In this document: piece after piece, positions 1-11,842 of the stretch
Position numbering within the stretch: position 1 is the stretch's first letter
Layout: each line of letters begins with the position of its first letter
Assembly: GCA_022836615.1 (NCBI GenBank)
Contig: MU405376.1
Coordinates: forward strand, 16,044-80,043
Length of the DNA stretch: 64,000 nucleotides
DNA from: Annulohypoxylon bovei var. microspora
Lineage: Eukaryota; Ascomycota; Sordariomycetes; Xylariales; Hypoxylaceae
Direction of reading: 5' to 3'
The notes under the pieces: generated by a model
Databases searched by the model: none
What the model was told of the DNA's origin: nothing
Seen by the model: only the letters and a program-made list of their open reading frames with translations
Made by a program: the position numbers and the translations under genes

Positions 1-551
1 GCGCGTCGCGACTTCCATATGACGCGACCTCTAATTCGCTTTTCATTGCGATTTATTCACCGTTTCCTCACCAGTCTACTTCCTCATCTACTTTCTCATC
101 TACTTCCTTGTTTATTTTCCCACCTTGACCTTCACTTCACTGCACTTCAAATCCCATTCCCTCCATTCCACACTTACGACTCTAGTTCCACCATATACTG
201 ACCACATACTTTTACAGGGTAGGTATCCTTTGACTCGAATTAAACATTTATGCATGGTTACCTGGCAAGTAAGTGTTTCCTATTCAAGATTCGGGTTATC
301 TGCCGTTATACGTCGCTGTCTAGATTTGACGACGAGAACGCGCTCGGTTGATTTTACACTGCAGCCCCATCGCGGAGCTAAAATCGCCGACATTGCCTTA
401 GTTACCCTAACGCTACCCTTTTCCAATATTCTATGAATTATTGATTGAGCAGAGTTCATTTACTAATTAGTAGTCAATAGGAACCTGATAAACCGGTTAC
501 TCTCTGATTGTTAAATTCTTGACCATCTCAATCCGCACTTCGGTCAATGAT
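1..551. other. Spacer and presumed promoter/5' UTR of the SNF2 gene
   Basis: AT-rich and pyrimidine-rich sequence with no protein resembling a known family on either strand. Positions about 60-200 are a CT-rich tract of the kind often found just upstream of ascomycete transcription starts. Short open frames here have no domain-like content. It is read as the promoter and leader of the gene that follows. Confidence 0.5.
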
Positions 552-564
552 ATGGCCCAAGTGA
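547..564 (+). promoter_or_regulatory. Five-codon upstream ORF before the SNF2 gene
   Basis: An ATG at 547 opens five codons and stops with TGA at 562-564. It overlaps the first in-frame ATG of the main gene (552) and ends two bases before the better-placed ATG at 567, which lies in an ACC-ATG-G context. If the transcript starts upstream, ribosomes ending here could reinitiate at 567. Whether it is in the mRNA is not known. Confidence 0.35.
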
Positions 565-3500
565 CCATGGATGACGACCCATGGCACTGGGGGACAGACA
601 GGGTCGTCGCCGAGCTCTGCTCGGCAAATCGATCCTGGGAACCACCGTCTGGTCCCTTGAAGTTCCCTCCCCTCGAGGAGCTCGAAGCTCGACTTAGGAG
701 TGAGGAGGTTGATGGACATACCCTCCTCACCCTTGATCACCTCGAACTTTGTCGCGAGCTCAACTTCGCGACACTGAAGCAGAAAGCAACGCTCAAATAT
801 GCCATCAACGATTTTCGCTACCGTAGTCGTAAATATCAGATTTATTCGAAACGCGATTTCCCCAATTACGAGAGCAGCCCTCATGGACATGGGGGTCCAG
901 CATTATCAGAGTCTAACAGAGATGCCGATCCTCTCGTGAAGAAGCCACAAATCACGCTTGCACCTTCTTCGCCGCACCAGATCTCCGGCAAACCACAACC
1001 CGTAACCGCAGACGATTCCGTTCTGGAAAGACGTGCTGCAAAGAGACGACGAGTTGCCCCCTTACTCGTTTCAAACGACACCGATGCCAATGCCACTGGT
1101 AGCCAACCGAATGATGGTATAGTCGATTCCAATTGGGCTTACCTTGGAGAAGATGCTCTTACGAGGTTTGATATCATTGGCGGCCACCATTCTTCAGAGA
1201 AAGACGGTCAGCAGTTGGAGGACCAAGTTGAGTTCGTTCACAGCAGAAAAATACCCCCTGGACGACGTATACAGGTCCACCGAATTGTGAAGCGTCAACT
1301 TCTACGGACGCGAACAAATTTCGAATTGCGTGGAACTAGAGCAGATTTAGTACCCGGTGCCAACGATCCGGACCATGACGAACTCCTTCCCTTATACGGG
1401 GATTCAGATGAGGAGTATGACTCAGAGACATGGGATGAGATCGAGGCTGAAGTCTGTGAGCAGACATTGATGGATGGCCAACCTGCGCTTAGTGGTGACG
1501 AAATCCGGGCTATTCTTGATGACTCTATCGAACAATTTATATCCGACTGGAAAGAACGCAAGCTCTCCAAGCTATCGCACAAAGCCAACAAGATCTGGCG
1601 AGATGCCAGAAATACCGGTTTAAGGAGGTCAATACTCAATGCCCGCGGTGAGCATGATGCATGCGAGGCCCGCATTACCAGGTTTTACAAAGAGATTGTT
1701 GCACAGCCGTGGCGGGACGCGGCCGAGATGAAGGAGGCAGAGGCGGCCTTAGTCCTACAACAGAGTGTTGAGGATAGGGAATATCATTCATGGGTTCTCG
1801 ACGTTATCAATTCCCCAGCTGAACCCGAGAAATCCCAGGCCCTGTCTAAAACTCCTACTAGGAGGAAGAGTGCACCAAAATTAATCGGACTTGATGAGGA
1901 GATATTGACAAGTGATTCTGAAGAAGAGTTACACGATCTCCTTGCTGACGATTTCATTGTTGACGATGAGCCTACACTTCCTACTAGCTCATTCAGTGAC
2001 CCTTCACCTATGGACATTGACAAGGACAATGATATTCCTCCCGTGCAACAGCAAGATGACAAGGAATATCATCGGGATGTGGAGCCTACAAACCCAGATC
2101 AAACAAATACAATTGATCTCACGCAACTGGACGAGGATGTTGATACGAGTTATCAGGGCACGCCAGCTAAATCTCAGGAGCATCATGTTGTAGACCTCAC
2201 TTCTCCTAAGAAGCTTCCAAGAAAGAAGCGCGGCAGCACGTCAACAGACAATGTATCAAAGTCGGTTACAAAAGAGACCCAGCTATCAACCCTTATAATG
2301 AGGATCGACGATTTAGAACCGGCAGAACAAATGGTGGCTAAAGAACTTACAAAGCTAGACCAAAGTTATCTGAACGAAGTGTTCACGCTGGTCACGGATA
2401 CACAAACAGAAAGTGATTGGCTGTATGCTATGAATGATGCACTCGATCACCAAGACTTTCCGAAGCCCCCTCACGATGCCCAGAAGAGAAAGACAGTTGC
2501 TGTTTACACTCTTCTCCGCTTGTTTGAGACCTACAAAAACAATCTCCTTCTCTCAGTAGGGCGGTATAAGAAGCTAACCTATGATGACATGTTGGGCAAG
2601 ATGAAAACATGGAAAGATCAAGGAGGTATAGGCAAAGTTAACAACTATGTAGACTTCCTCTGCCGTTTGTCTGACCGCTTCGAGTGGAAGAAGTGTCCCA
2701 TACAAGCCGATACTGAAACATCGGGGGTGAAGCGTAAACAACGTAGGAAGTTGTCTCGCAATGTGGACGCGGAAAATCTCAGAGAGGCAGACCGAGAGCG
2801 GACGGCAGAACAGATCTATCGACGTCAGGTGTTGCGTGAAAAGTTGAAGTCTCTTGAGGTTTCGGGCATGGCGGATCCTGATACCCAGAAATATATCATC
2901 AACGAAAGTAAAGCTGATAATCAAGGGTTCATTTATGTTCACCCGGAGATCGCACAGCGCATCAAAGAACACCAGGTGGCAGGGGTTAGATTCATGTGGA
3001 ATCAGATTGTAGACTCCGTGACGAAACAAGGCTGTCTGTTAGCTCATACTATGGGCCTCGGAAAGACTATGCAAATCATCACGCTCTTGGTGGCTATCAC
3101 TGAAGCCGCAGCATCTGAAGACCTCTCGATCTCCTCCCAGATACCCGAAAGACTAAAGGAGTCCAAAACCCTTATTCTTTGCCCTCCATCACTCATCAAC
3201 AACTGGATGGATGAATTACTTTTCTGGGCACCTGAAGGGCACAAGTTGGGGGGGTTCTTTAAGGTTGACCAGTCAGCCACAGAGAAGCAACGTTTGGCGA
3301 ACATTGCAGTCTGGGACGACCGAGGTGGTATACTCATTTTCGGCTACCACCTCTTCAAGAGTCTTACCAGTCGTAATGAAGATATCGCCGAAGCTTTGCG
3401 TGATGGTCCGAATATCGTGGTGGCTGACGAGGCCCATGAGATAAAGAACCCATCGTCACAAATACACGTTGCCACTGGTAGCTTCAAATCGCATAGTCGG

Positions 3501-5678
3501 ATCGCATTGACAGGCTCGCCTTTAGCCAACAATGTCGAAGAATACCACGCTATGATTAACTGGGTTGCTCCAAATTACCTATCTGATCTCCGTGAATTCA
3601 GATCAGAGTATGCCAATCCTATCAGGCAAGGCCTGAAAGTGGACGCTTCCACCTACGAGCGCAGACACGCCTTTACGATGCTGAGTGTTCTCAAGCAGGA
3701 AGTGGCGCCAAAAGTACAGCGAATAACAACCGCAGTGCTGAAGCACGACATACCGATAAAGAAGGAATTCATCCTGACAGTTCCTCTCACAGCTCTGCAA
3801 CGAGAGGCATACGAAACCTTCATCCAGTTTCACATGGATCACCTAAGAAACTCGGCATCCCCATTCGCTTCAACAAATGCGCTAGGCGTTCTGTGTGCTC
3901 ATCCCTTTGTTTTCCTAATGAGATTGAAAAACGAGAAACCGAGTTCTACGAAGAACGCTGGCCAGAAAGAGGAAAAGGATACGCTTCCTAAGGAGCTCGT
4001 GAGTAGTGAGATCGCGCTCATAAATAAGACTCATGATGTGAATGACTACTCCTTGTCTTGGAAGATACTAATAGTTCTCTTGATTCTCGACGAATGCAAG
4101 CGTATAAAGGATGCGGTTTTAATCTTCTCTCAGTCAATCGATACCCTCAACTATCTAGAACGTATTATCCGAAGCAGGAAATTCTCCTCGGTGAGGATAG
4201 ATGGGTCGATACCGACGGATGCGAGACAAAGCACGGTCAAGGATTTCAACAAGGGCCAATTTGACGTGTTCCTGATATCCACCAGGGCTGGTGGTATCGG
4301 GCTGAATATGACCGCTGCAAATCGCGTCATTATTTTCGACACCAAATTTAACCCCCAGCACGAGCAGCAGGCGGTTGGACGCGCGTTTCGCATTGGGCAG
4401 CAAAAGCCAGTCTATGTTTACCGCTTAGTCTGCGGAGGTACGCTTGAAGAGAACCTGTTTAATATAGCGATCGGGAAGATGCAGTTAACCTCTCGAGTCG
4501 TCGATGAGAAAAACCCGATTCCTAAAGCCCACTATTTTGATAACTCACTCAAGATGCCCGAAGAACCAGCACAGCAAGATATTAACATTCATATGGGTAA
4601 GGACGTCGTTCTCGATAAGGTTATCGAACAGCATAGATCGGGTATCAGAGCTATCACAATGATGGACTCCTTCGAAGAGGAAGAGCTTGAAGATGCTGCC
4701 TTAACAGTAGAAGAATGCAAAAAGGTCCAATTCTTGATTGCACAAAACGAGGCTCGTAGGTCGGGGCAGCCTACTAATTCCGCATCACATGTGGAAACAA
4801 TGAACGACCACCAGGCTCATAATGATGCCCTAACCCACCATGAAGGCTCCTTGATCCCTCCGAATAATGGCGGCTCACATCAGCATCACCCCGTGCCACC
4901 TATTCACGGAAATGCAACTCACCCTATGAATCAGCAGAGAACAGACGATCACTTTATGGGTTTCAGTGATGCTAACCTTTTCATGGACTGGCTATCGACG
5001 CAATTGAAAAGCGCAGGTGGCGTTGACGGTGAGGCTCAAATGAGATGTGAAGCCATTGCGGAGGCTGCCACAGTAAGACTTATTTCCCTAAAACTGTCTC
5101 CTGATCTCCAATACCAGGCATTAGATACTCTTCAACATCTTTTGGAATTCCCGCCGTTCTTATACAGTCTCGGTTCGGGTATTCTTTCTTCGAAATGGCG
5201 TGCCGAAATGAGTCAAGCTGAAACTATCGCCCTTGAAATTGAATGGGCAAAAGTGGATACCGAACATGGATGGGGGAGATTCATCAAACTATTTCTGTCC
5301 GGGATAAGCTCTGAAGTAGGAAACCATCACCAATCCTGATATAACATACAAGAATGAGTTTTGACTAACCTCCATTTCTGAGGTCAGCATCTCCAATATG
5401 CTATCCAAGAAATGTTCACCCCTCAGACACAGAATTCTACATACATACCACAGAAACCGCAGAGGCTCGACGATCGAAAAGCATTGGAGGCTGTTATTGA
5501 ACGTAGGAATGCTAAGCAGCCTTCCAAAGGCAAAAATCCTCGTCTACCGAATTGGGCTATAAATGCAGTAACTAAACAACGACGCACGGGACCGTCGCCG
5601 ACTCCATCCTCTACCACCCCCTCAACCTCCGCTTCAACCTCCTCCTCTCACCTGTCGTCAAAATCTCCTTTCAAATAA
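552..5678 (+). CDS. SNF2-family chromatin-remodelling ATPase, ATRX/Rad54-like
   Basis: Predicted exons 552-5315 and 5388-5678, 1684 aa. The core is a Swi2/Snf2 ATPase that would use ATP to move along DNA in the nucleus and act on chromatin or repair. Visible motifs: Q-like HQVAGVRFMW (about residue 810), Walker A HTMGLGKT (about 832), Walker B DEAH (about 959), motif III LTGSPLANN, and motif VI QAVGRAFRIGQQ (about 1273). An N-terminal acidic region with a SAM-like start (DPWHWG, residues 8-13) precedes it. The RIGQ and AHTMGLGKT forms match the ATRX/ARIP4 branch; no ADD or PHD finger is seen. The 72-nt intron 5316-5387 (GTAGGA donor, CTAAC branch, CAG acceptor) removes the apparent TGA stop at 5337 and adds a coding-like C-terminus. 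The first ATG is 552; 567 has the better Kozak context. It is convergent with Arp8. Confidence 0.88.
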
Positions 5679-5745
5679 TTCTTGTGACGGAGATAGTATT
5701 TGAACTCACATCAACTGCGCATCTAACACCTAACCTTTGATGCAG

Positions 5746-6046
5746 ATTCCTTCGGACAATACTCTCAGGAGCAACGGCGTTCATGGTCGGGTTTCTCCTT
5801 TATTGTGCCCCGAATGAGATACCCCCAAAAGATCAATGCGATTCTGAGTTTTACGATGCTTTGGGCAAGGAACAGGCCTCCCAAAATTCAAGAGCCAAGG
5901 ACATCGCCACTGGCAGGCTTCCGAATGTGGGATTTGGAAACGATGGACAATCTTTGCTCTTGGCAAGACTCTTCAGCTTAGCTTTTTCAGAGAACATTGA
6001 ATTGCTAATGGAATCGACTTTGACTTTTAACGAAAGAAATTTTTGA
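5746..6046 (+). other. Coding-like open frame downstream of the SNF2 gene
   Basis: One frame is open from an acceptor-like site (CTAAC then TGCAG, ending 5745) to a TGA at 6044-6046. Its product is hydrophilic, with good third-position usage (residues such as DQCDSEFYDALGKEQ). It could be a further 3' exon of the SNF2 gene, but no credible GT donor was found before the TAA at 5676-5678. It could also be 3' UTR or a decayed exon. No family was recognised. Confidence 0.25.
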
Positions 6047-6663
6047 ATTACTTTTATGAGTGACTTGTTATTCCACAATATTCGCCAATACTAAGTGTCC
6101 ACTCAGGAACTTGGGTTATGATCTAACTTCCTTCATGTGTACATTGTAGATATGCCTTAACCTCTTCATACTGTTAGCCGTTTCGCCCTCATTTTAAGAA
6201 CCTACCTAGGTAGGTATCGAACTAAAACAGTAGAACGACCAAGTCCTTTACTTTGCTTGTTCTATATTCTAGACCCCTCACATTTCACATTTTAAGAAGT
6301 TCAGGTAGGCATTGCAGATCCTTTTATATTTCACTTTTTTCGTTTCTTCCTATCTGTAACGCGGAGACAAAAAAACCCACAACCAACGCCATACAAGTCC
6401 GACCTTCCCTTGGGAGTTTTCGTATCACGACACCCCGGCAATAAACATACCACTTCCTCGGTCCAGCACCGACGAAGTCATTAGATGACAGGCCGTGCGT
6501 GAGCCCTCCCTGCGATAGCTACCTTGATAGGTAGGGAGATACGCACGGCATAGCAGGTAGCACGCGTAAAATTCGGAAGAAACTTGCCTATCCCTAAAAT
6601 ACGCACTTCCTACCCCTATCCAGCCTGGTCCCTCAGCCTCTTGGTATCTAGTACCTAGGCACG
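6047..6663. other. Intergenic spacer between convergent genes
   Basis: AT-rich sequence between the convergent SNF2 and Arp8 genes. It carries a palindromic CCTACCTAGGTAGG element near 6201-6217. The frames present show no domain-like content. Confidence 0.6.
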
Positions 6664-9041
6664 TTACCAGGCCCATAGCACCTTATGATGCAGGACCCTC
6701 GGGCCCAGCCTCTCGAATTCGAAGGGCGTGATCCAGGAGTCGTTAGCAGGCAGCTTGGCGAAGACGCTAGCACCTTTCCAGACCACGACCTGCTCATCCA
6801 TGTCGCGAGCCGAGCGGGTGATTAAAATGCGTTCGGAGAGCTCGGGGCGGCGCGCTTTGAGCTTTTCCTCGAGCGTGCCGGCGAAGCCGGCGGTCTTGGA
6901 CCCGCCGCCGACGACCATGATACTTCCTAGGTAGTCGCGCAGCTTCTTGTCATCGCCCTTGGCGGCGTTCTGGATGCTCGTCAAGATCGCGATGTCGAGC
7001 GGTACCACAGGTAGCACCGAGTCGCGCTCTACGGCTAGCGCCTTAGCCGTGCGCGCTGCCGAATCCACGAACATGCCGGGCGGCGGCGCGGGGGAGGCCC
7101 CGTTGCGGGCGGCGGATATGCCGTTAGGGGCCGGGCTTCCGGTCCCTGTTACTGTGCCGTTGGTACCGAAGTGGAAGGTTGGAGGAACGGGAGTCGAGGC
7201 TCCTTCGGGGGCGGGCGAAGCCGCGGTTGAGCCACCGGGCGTGCCGTTGTTGAGGTCGCCTCTTAGAAAGCTGGAGAAGGGTTGGGACTTCTCCTTAATG
7301 GGGGTGGCGACGTTGGGGTCGGTAGGCAGGGTCTGGAAACCGTTGGCATTGGAGACCACGGAGGGTTTTATAAGCGCTAGGATTGCTGTCTGCGCCGCAG
7401 ATGCCGGATCATCGGGCACTTCAACATCGTAAGCATTATAAGAACGGTCGACAAGTTTCCGGCGGCTGCGTATTTTTGCTGAGTTGTCGAAGATGGAGGG
7501 TTCGTAGAAGCCCATCGGGGCAAGAATAACCTCGTCATACGTCTTGAATAAGTACTTGCGCGTCGATTGGTTTGGTGCACGGAGGTGAAAGTCGCAAGGC
7601 TGTACCGATATGTCCTTCTGAATCATGGTGCAAAATTTAATCTTCAGCTCTTCGGCTAGAAGGAAATCGTATCGTCTTCTAAGGTTGATATCTTGGTAAG
7701 GGAAATTGTCGTAGAGCATCATCTTGATAAATGTCTCGGTAACATCATAGCCGCCGTACTTGAGGTTGACGCGCGAGTCTTCGACGCAGAGCCCATCCTC
7801 GACACACGCAATCGACGTGTTTTGGGCCCCAACGTCCACTACGCAGGCTTGTGTATAACCAGCGCCAAAAGTGGCCGCCATACTCTCTTGTATGAAACAT
7901 ATCTTGCTAAATTCAAACCAAGTCATACATGACTTGAGAATCTGCTCTACATACTTCTTGTCGTATAGATCGGGGATAACGAATACGCAACTATAATTCT
8001 TCCAGGCACTATTACGAGTCAATCCAAGCTCTCGTCTGATAGCTTTGTCTAGGAGAGTCTCGAAATCGTCATATAGGTGCTCAGCGGTGGTGTAGTCATC
8101 CTCGTTCAACCAGCCGTTTTGTATAGGCCACCATAACTTGAACTTCGGGTTCGAGTCGTCAGGTATACGCTGGGCGGCATGGCCAATAAAGCATGAAGCT
8201 ACCGAGTCCGGGTCCTCTAGACTCTTGACGTCGGTCCATTCGATCTGCAGGGGGTCGTTGTGCAATGCTATCTCTTCTGATTCGGTCCGTCTGTTGTAGT
8301 TTACTACTAACTCTTTGGAGTTGGGCAACACTTTAAGTTTCCTCGCTCGCATGTCGACCTTCAGGTCGTTGCACAACTTCTGGTACTTCTTCGACCACTC
8401 CTCCCCATATTCTTGGTCTATGGTCTTGGCTTCAAACTGGCGCCGGGGAAGAGCCTCATGCATCTCGGACTCGGTCTGGGGAAATTTAGTCGCGATAGCC
8501 ATGGGTATGGTCTTAGGCAGGGCATCGCTGGCAAACCCTATTCTGAGGTTCTGGCTTCCGGGATGTATTACGATAACCTTAGACGGGTCCAAACCCTCTG
8601 TAGCAGTCGGGGCGCCATCATCCTGCTGGATATCGGCAACAGGCAAGGGGACTTCAGCGTTTCCATTACGCGCAAGAGCTCGATCGCGATCTTTAGCACT
8701 CTGGACGAGTCGGTCTCTGTTCGCTTCGGCTTGTAGTCGGAGTGCTAGTACTTGGTCATCGCGTTTCATGTAATCACTACAAGTCAGAAAATATCAATTA
8801 GCCTCGTGGTTCTGCCTGGCGTTATACAGGGGTATGGGGATGTCGAGGCATCGCGTACGTACGTATAGTAGTTCTTCTGATTGATGGGGGTGACATCAGG
8901 CCAGCTAGTCTGCTTCATGCCATTGTCGGTCCGTTCGAGTCCTTTGATGAAGAATACATGTTAGTCGGGTATCCATTACGACATGGTGATATCGAACTGA
9001 CCTTCACGTAGGAGGACCTTCTCGCTAACTTTACCAACCAT
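6664..9041 (-). CDS. ARP8: Actin-related protein 8, INO80 chromatin-remodelling complex subunit
   Basis: Predicted minus-strand exons 9041-9002, 8941-8863 and 8776-6664 give 743 aa. Introns are 8942-9001 (60 nt, GTCAGT donor) and 8777-8862 (86 nt, GTACGT donor, TGTAG acceptor). Joining restores the N-terminus MVGKVSEKVLLREG continuing into TSWPDVTPINQKNYYTDYM, which is typical of fungal Arp8. Actin-fold segments are visible: phosphate-1-like IHPGSQNLRIGFASD (about residue 110), VDVGAQNTSIACVEDG (about 353) and MVVGGGSKTAGFAG (about 659). A Pro/Ala/Ser/Gly-rich insertion lies between the last two. Arp8 binds actin and Arp4 within INO80 and helps the complex engage nucleosomes. The start ATG at 9041 lies in a CAACC-ATG-G context. 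It is divergent from the proline-rich gene at 10.2 kb. Confidence 0.95.
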
Positions 9042-10159
9042 GGTTGCAGCTCAAGATAGATGGCGATGGTGATAGCGATAGCGATGGCAGATGTTATGAT
9101 GGCTGCATCTAGTTGAATTCTTATACAGGCATTTGTGGTTGAGATCGGTTGGGGGAAGTAAAGATTACAGTTTCATTTTAGAAATTGTTATTGAGTTTGT
9201 GAGATTTTAAATTTTGTCTACGGCGAATTTTGTCTTCAAGCTTTCGTCCTTCTTTCCCTGCGGCCGGGCCATATCAAATCAATCAGTCGCGGCTGCGCCA
9301 GAATAACTCAATAAGCTACCTAGGTACATACCTATCCTTCGTTCTGGAATCGACCCACTAAGCTCTATTCGAGCTAGGGCAGCGGAGCTTCGGTAGCTTG
9401 ATTATCCTATCTCATTTTAGGTCAAGGTCCATGCATCTGATAAGAGGCTCATACCTATGTATCAACTCAATTATCCATTCACATCAAGAATAACTTTCAA
9501 TCAAATATCATAGGACTTCACACTTTGCCTAGGTATTAAAGGTCTCTTCTACAGAGTACTGTTATCTAGGTAATTTTCTGTCAACATTTGGTGTAATAGA
9601 GGCTAAGGAATGCTTATATACCTGCTCTCTACTAAACTACTAAATTGTTTTAATAGCTTAGGTAATCCTTTATCTCCGTCTGAAAAGAAGCTTATGGTTC
9701 AATTCTCATAGGACAGCATCAAAATAGTTTACGCAGCTTCCTTTCTCCGACACACAAAGACACCCTATGAAATAAAAACTTACAAGTTCTATTTATTTTC
9801 TCTTTTCAAATATCAAGCCAGATACTACTATACATATGTAACCACTAGTTAATAGTAATTTTCTCCTCTTATTCAGTTCCGAAGAGGCTAAAAGTCTTAG
9901 CGGAGTCACCTGACAACTTGACGCCTATGACGTCGCTTTTCAATTTACCTTTTCCTTCCTCCGTTTGAGTCGTACGAACTCGTCAACTTCCGAGCTTATT
10001 AACATAGATGCCTAGAAGAGACAACACGTAGTAAGAACATTGAATCACGAGCTATTTCTTGCATCTTGCCACGAACACTTAACTTAAAACATCACTTTAG
10101 TTATCTCTTCTATATATCCATAATCCAGTCCAATTGTGTATGTTAACAGTGCTCTCACG
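9042..10159. other. Divergent intergenic region
   Basis: About 1.1 kb of AT-rich spacer between the divergent Arp8 and proline-rich genes, presumably holding both promoters. GGTA/TACC motif fragments occur near 9320. No gene or RNA was recognised. Confidence 0.55.
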
Positions 10160-10220
10160 ATGGCTCCTATTCCGGTCTATACCGACAGTCCTATTGCTGC
10201 TTCGAAGCCGTCGGGGGTAA
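10140..10220 (+). promoter_or_regulatory. Upstream ORF overlapping the start of the proline-rich gene
   Basis: An ATG at 10140 in a poor context (T at -3) opens a 26-codon frame that overlaps the main start at 10160 out of frame and stops at TAA 10218-10220. It would lower translation only if the mRNA starts upstream of it, which is unknown. Confidence 0.25.
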
Positions 10221-10867
10221 CTCCCCAGACTGCTCATACATCGTCTACTTCAAAGCCAGCGGCAACTAGTACGTCACCTACTTCGTCTAACAAGACTTCG
10301 TATCCGCCTGCACAACCCGGCGCTATACCTTCACTTCCAACTCCGACGGCGGCCGTGTCTCATGCATATATTCCTCCTCGAGATGGGCCTCCAGCACCGC
10401 AGCCGGGTGCGTTCCCTACCCCGCCAGTAGCCACTAGAACAAACATTCCACCACCACCGAAGGCAGGTGAGAAGTATCAACCACCCCAGCAGACGTCAGC
10501 AAACCAGCCTATGAACATGCCGTATCCTCCGCAGATGTCTATTCCTCCGCCTAGCGCACCCTACTCGGCTCAGCAGCATGGTACGTCCACGGCATCCGTA
10601 CCAACTTCGGCATATAGTGGCCAGGGACCCACGGCTTTGGGTGGCCCACCAACCCAAAGTTTACAGCATCCTCCGGGATATCACCAGAATGTGAATGCGT
10701 CCGAGCTAGACATGCACCAGAGATCAGCTCTTCAGCAGAGCGAGTTAGAAGACCAGAGAGACGATTCGGGTGGGGTTTGGGACTCGGCGAAGAAATGGGC
10801 CCAGCATACGGGAGAAAGACTGGCCGCAGCCGAGAATGAAGTCTGGAAGAAACTCAACAAGGACTAA
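10160..10867 (+). CDS. Conserved fungal proline-rich protein of unknown function
   Basis: A single exon of 235 aa starting at MAPIPVYTDSP. The open frame continues upstream without an ATG, so 10160 is the first usable start. Residues 20-180 are low-complexity Pro/Ser/Thr/Gln sequence with PPQ and PPxA repeats and are probably disordered. The last 35 residues (DDSGGVWDSAKKWAQHTGE, ending WKKLNKD) are charged, helix-like and look like the conserved part. No signal peptide, membrane segment or catalytic motif is visible. It may be a small adaptor or lipid-associated protein; no function is assigned. Confidence 0.75.
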   Translation: MAPIPVYTDSPIAASKPSGVTPQTAHTSSTSKPAATSTSPTSSNKTSYPPAQPGAIPSLPTPTAAVSHAYIPPRDGPPAPQPGAFPTPPVATRTNIPPPPKAGEKYQPPQQTSANQPMNMPYPPQMSIPPPSAPYSAQQHGTSTASVPTSAYSGQGPTALGGPPTQSLQHPPGYHQNVNASELDMHQRSALQQSELEDQRDDSGGVWDSAKKWAQHTGERLAAAENEVWKKLNKD

Positions 10868-11816
10868 CGGTGCCACTGTGGTGCCCGAGAACCCTCACAA
10901 CCGTTTACGTTCCGGATTAATCCGTTACGATTTAAGTCCTAGCGCAGGAATTGCCCACCGAGATCCAAGAATGACAAAACGTCCTGCATCGGAGTTTACC
11001 ATACGAGTAGTTTCTCATGCTGTTCTGGATATTTTAGGATCACGAAACGCTGCGTTTAGACCCGTGGAGAACTGTTTCTATCCGGGTCTTTTGTCTTTTT
11101 GGCAAGTAGATCTAATACAAACATGGCGATAGCTGTTAGAGCAACCTGATCGCAAAAGGAAAGGAAAACTTTTGCTTATAGAAATTACGAGGCGTGATTC
11201 ATGCTAACCCAGGCTCTGCTCGGAGGACACGGTACCTCTTCGTAAGCCGGGCTCGGACACGCTTTTTCATTTTTTTTTCTTTTCTTTCTTTCGCTATAAA
11301 CTTCCATTTTCACTAGCAACTTTTTTTTCTTTACGCATGATATGATCTTCCAATGGGTCTACGCTAGGCATCTGGGGAAGTGATCTCGTCATTGATAGCC
11401 CGCGATCTTCATGACGAGAGGTAGGAGTTGCTAAATTTAATAGCTGCGGACTGCGGATAAAAGCGAGGCATTGAATAATTTCCCAAAGAAGTCAACAATG
11501 TTATGCAAAGGACCGGGCCTATCCCGGTAGCCTAACAGGTAAGTAACAGTCGAGCCCAGCCTCAGGGTGGGGTGCACGAGCGGCCCCCATAGAATGGAAC
11601 GATTGATAGAACATGTGGAAAGACTAGAAGCCCATTCCTGCCCACTTTACACGACACGATCTGACAGAAACTAATTAAAATGCTGCTCTTAAGATGCGAC
11701 ATAGCACTGATATCTACAGTACCTTAGTATGTATGTATGTATCATCCGAGGGTATGCAAGTGAGGTCAGTTTCTCGGTGTTGATTCCCATTTCGATAATA
11801 CATCTGATATACTAGT

Positions 11817-11842
11817 TACCTACCTACCTACCTACCTACCTA
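11817..11842 (+). repeat. (TACC)n microsatellite
   Basis: About six tandem TACC units in intergenic sequence. It is the longest uninterrupted copy of the TACC/GGTA motif scattered through the spacers of this window. Confidence 0.9.

Noticed and set aside
6947..7432. A 161-codon plus-strand frame opposite Arp8
   Set aside because: It is antisense to the low-complexity insertion of Arp8 and has no domain.
10770..11132. A plus-strand frame overlapping the end of the proline-rich gene
   Set aside because: It is a frame-shifted shadow that continues into the 3' flank.
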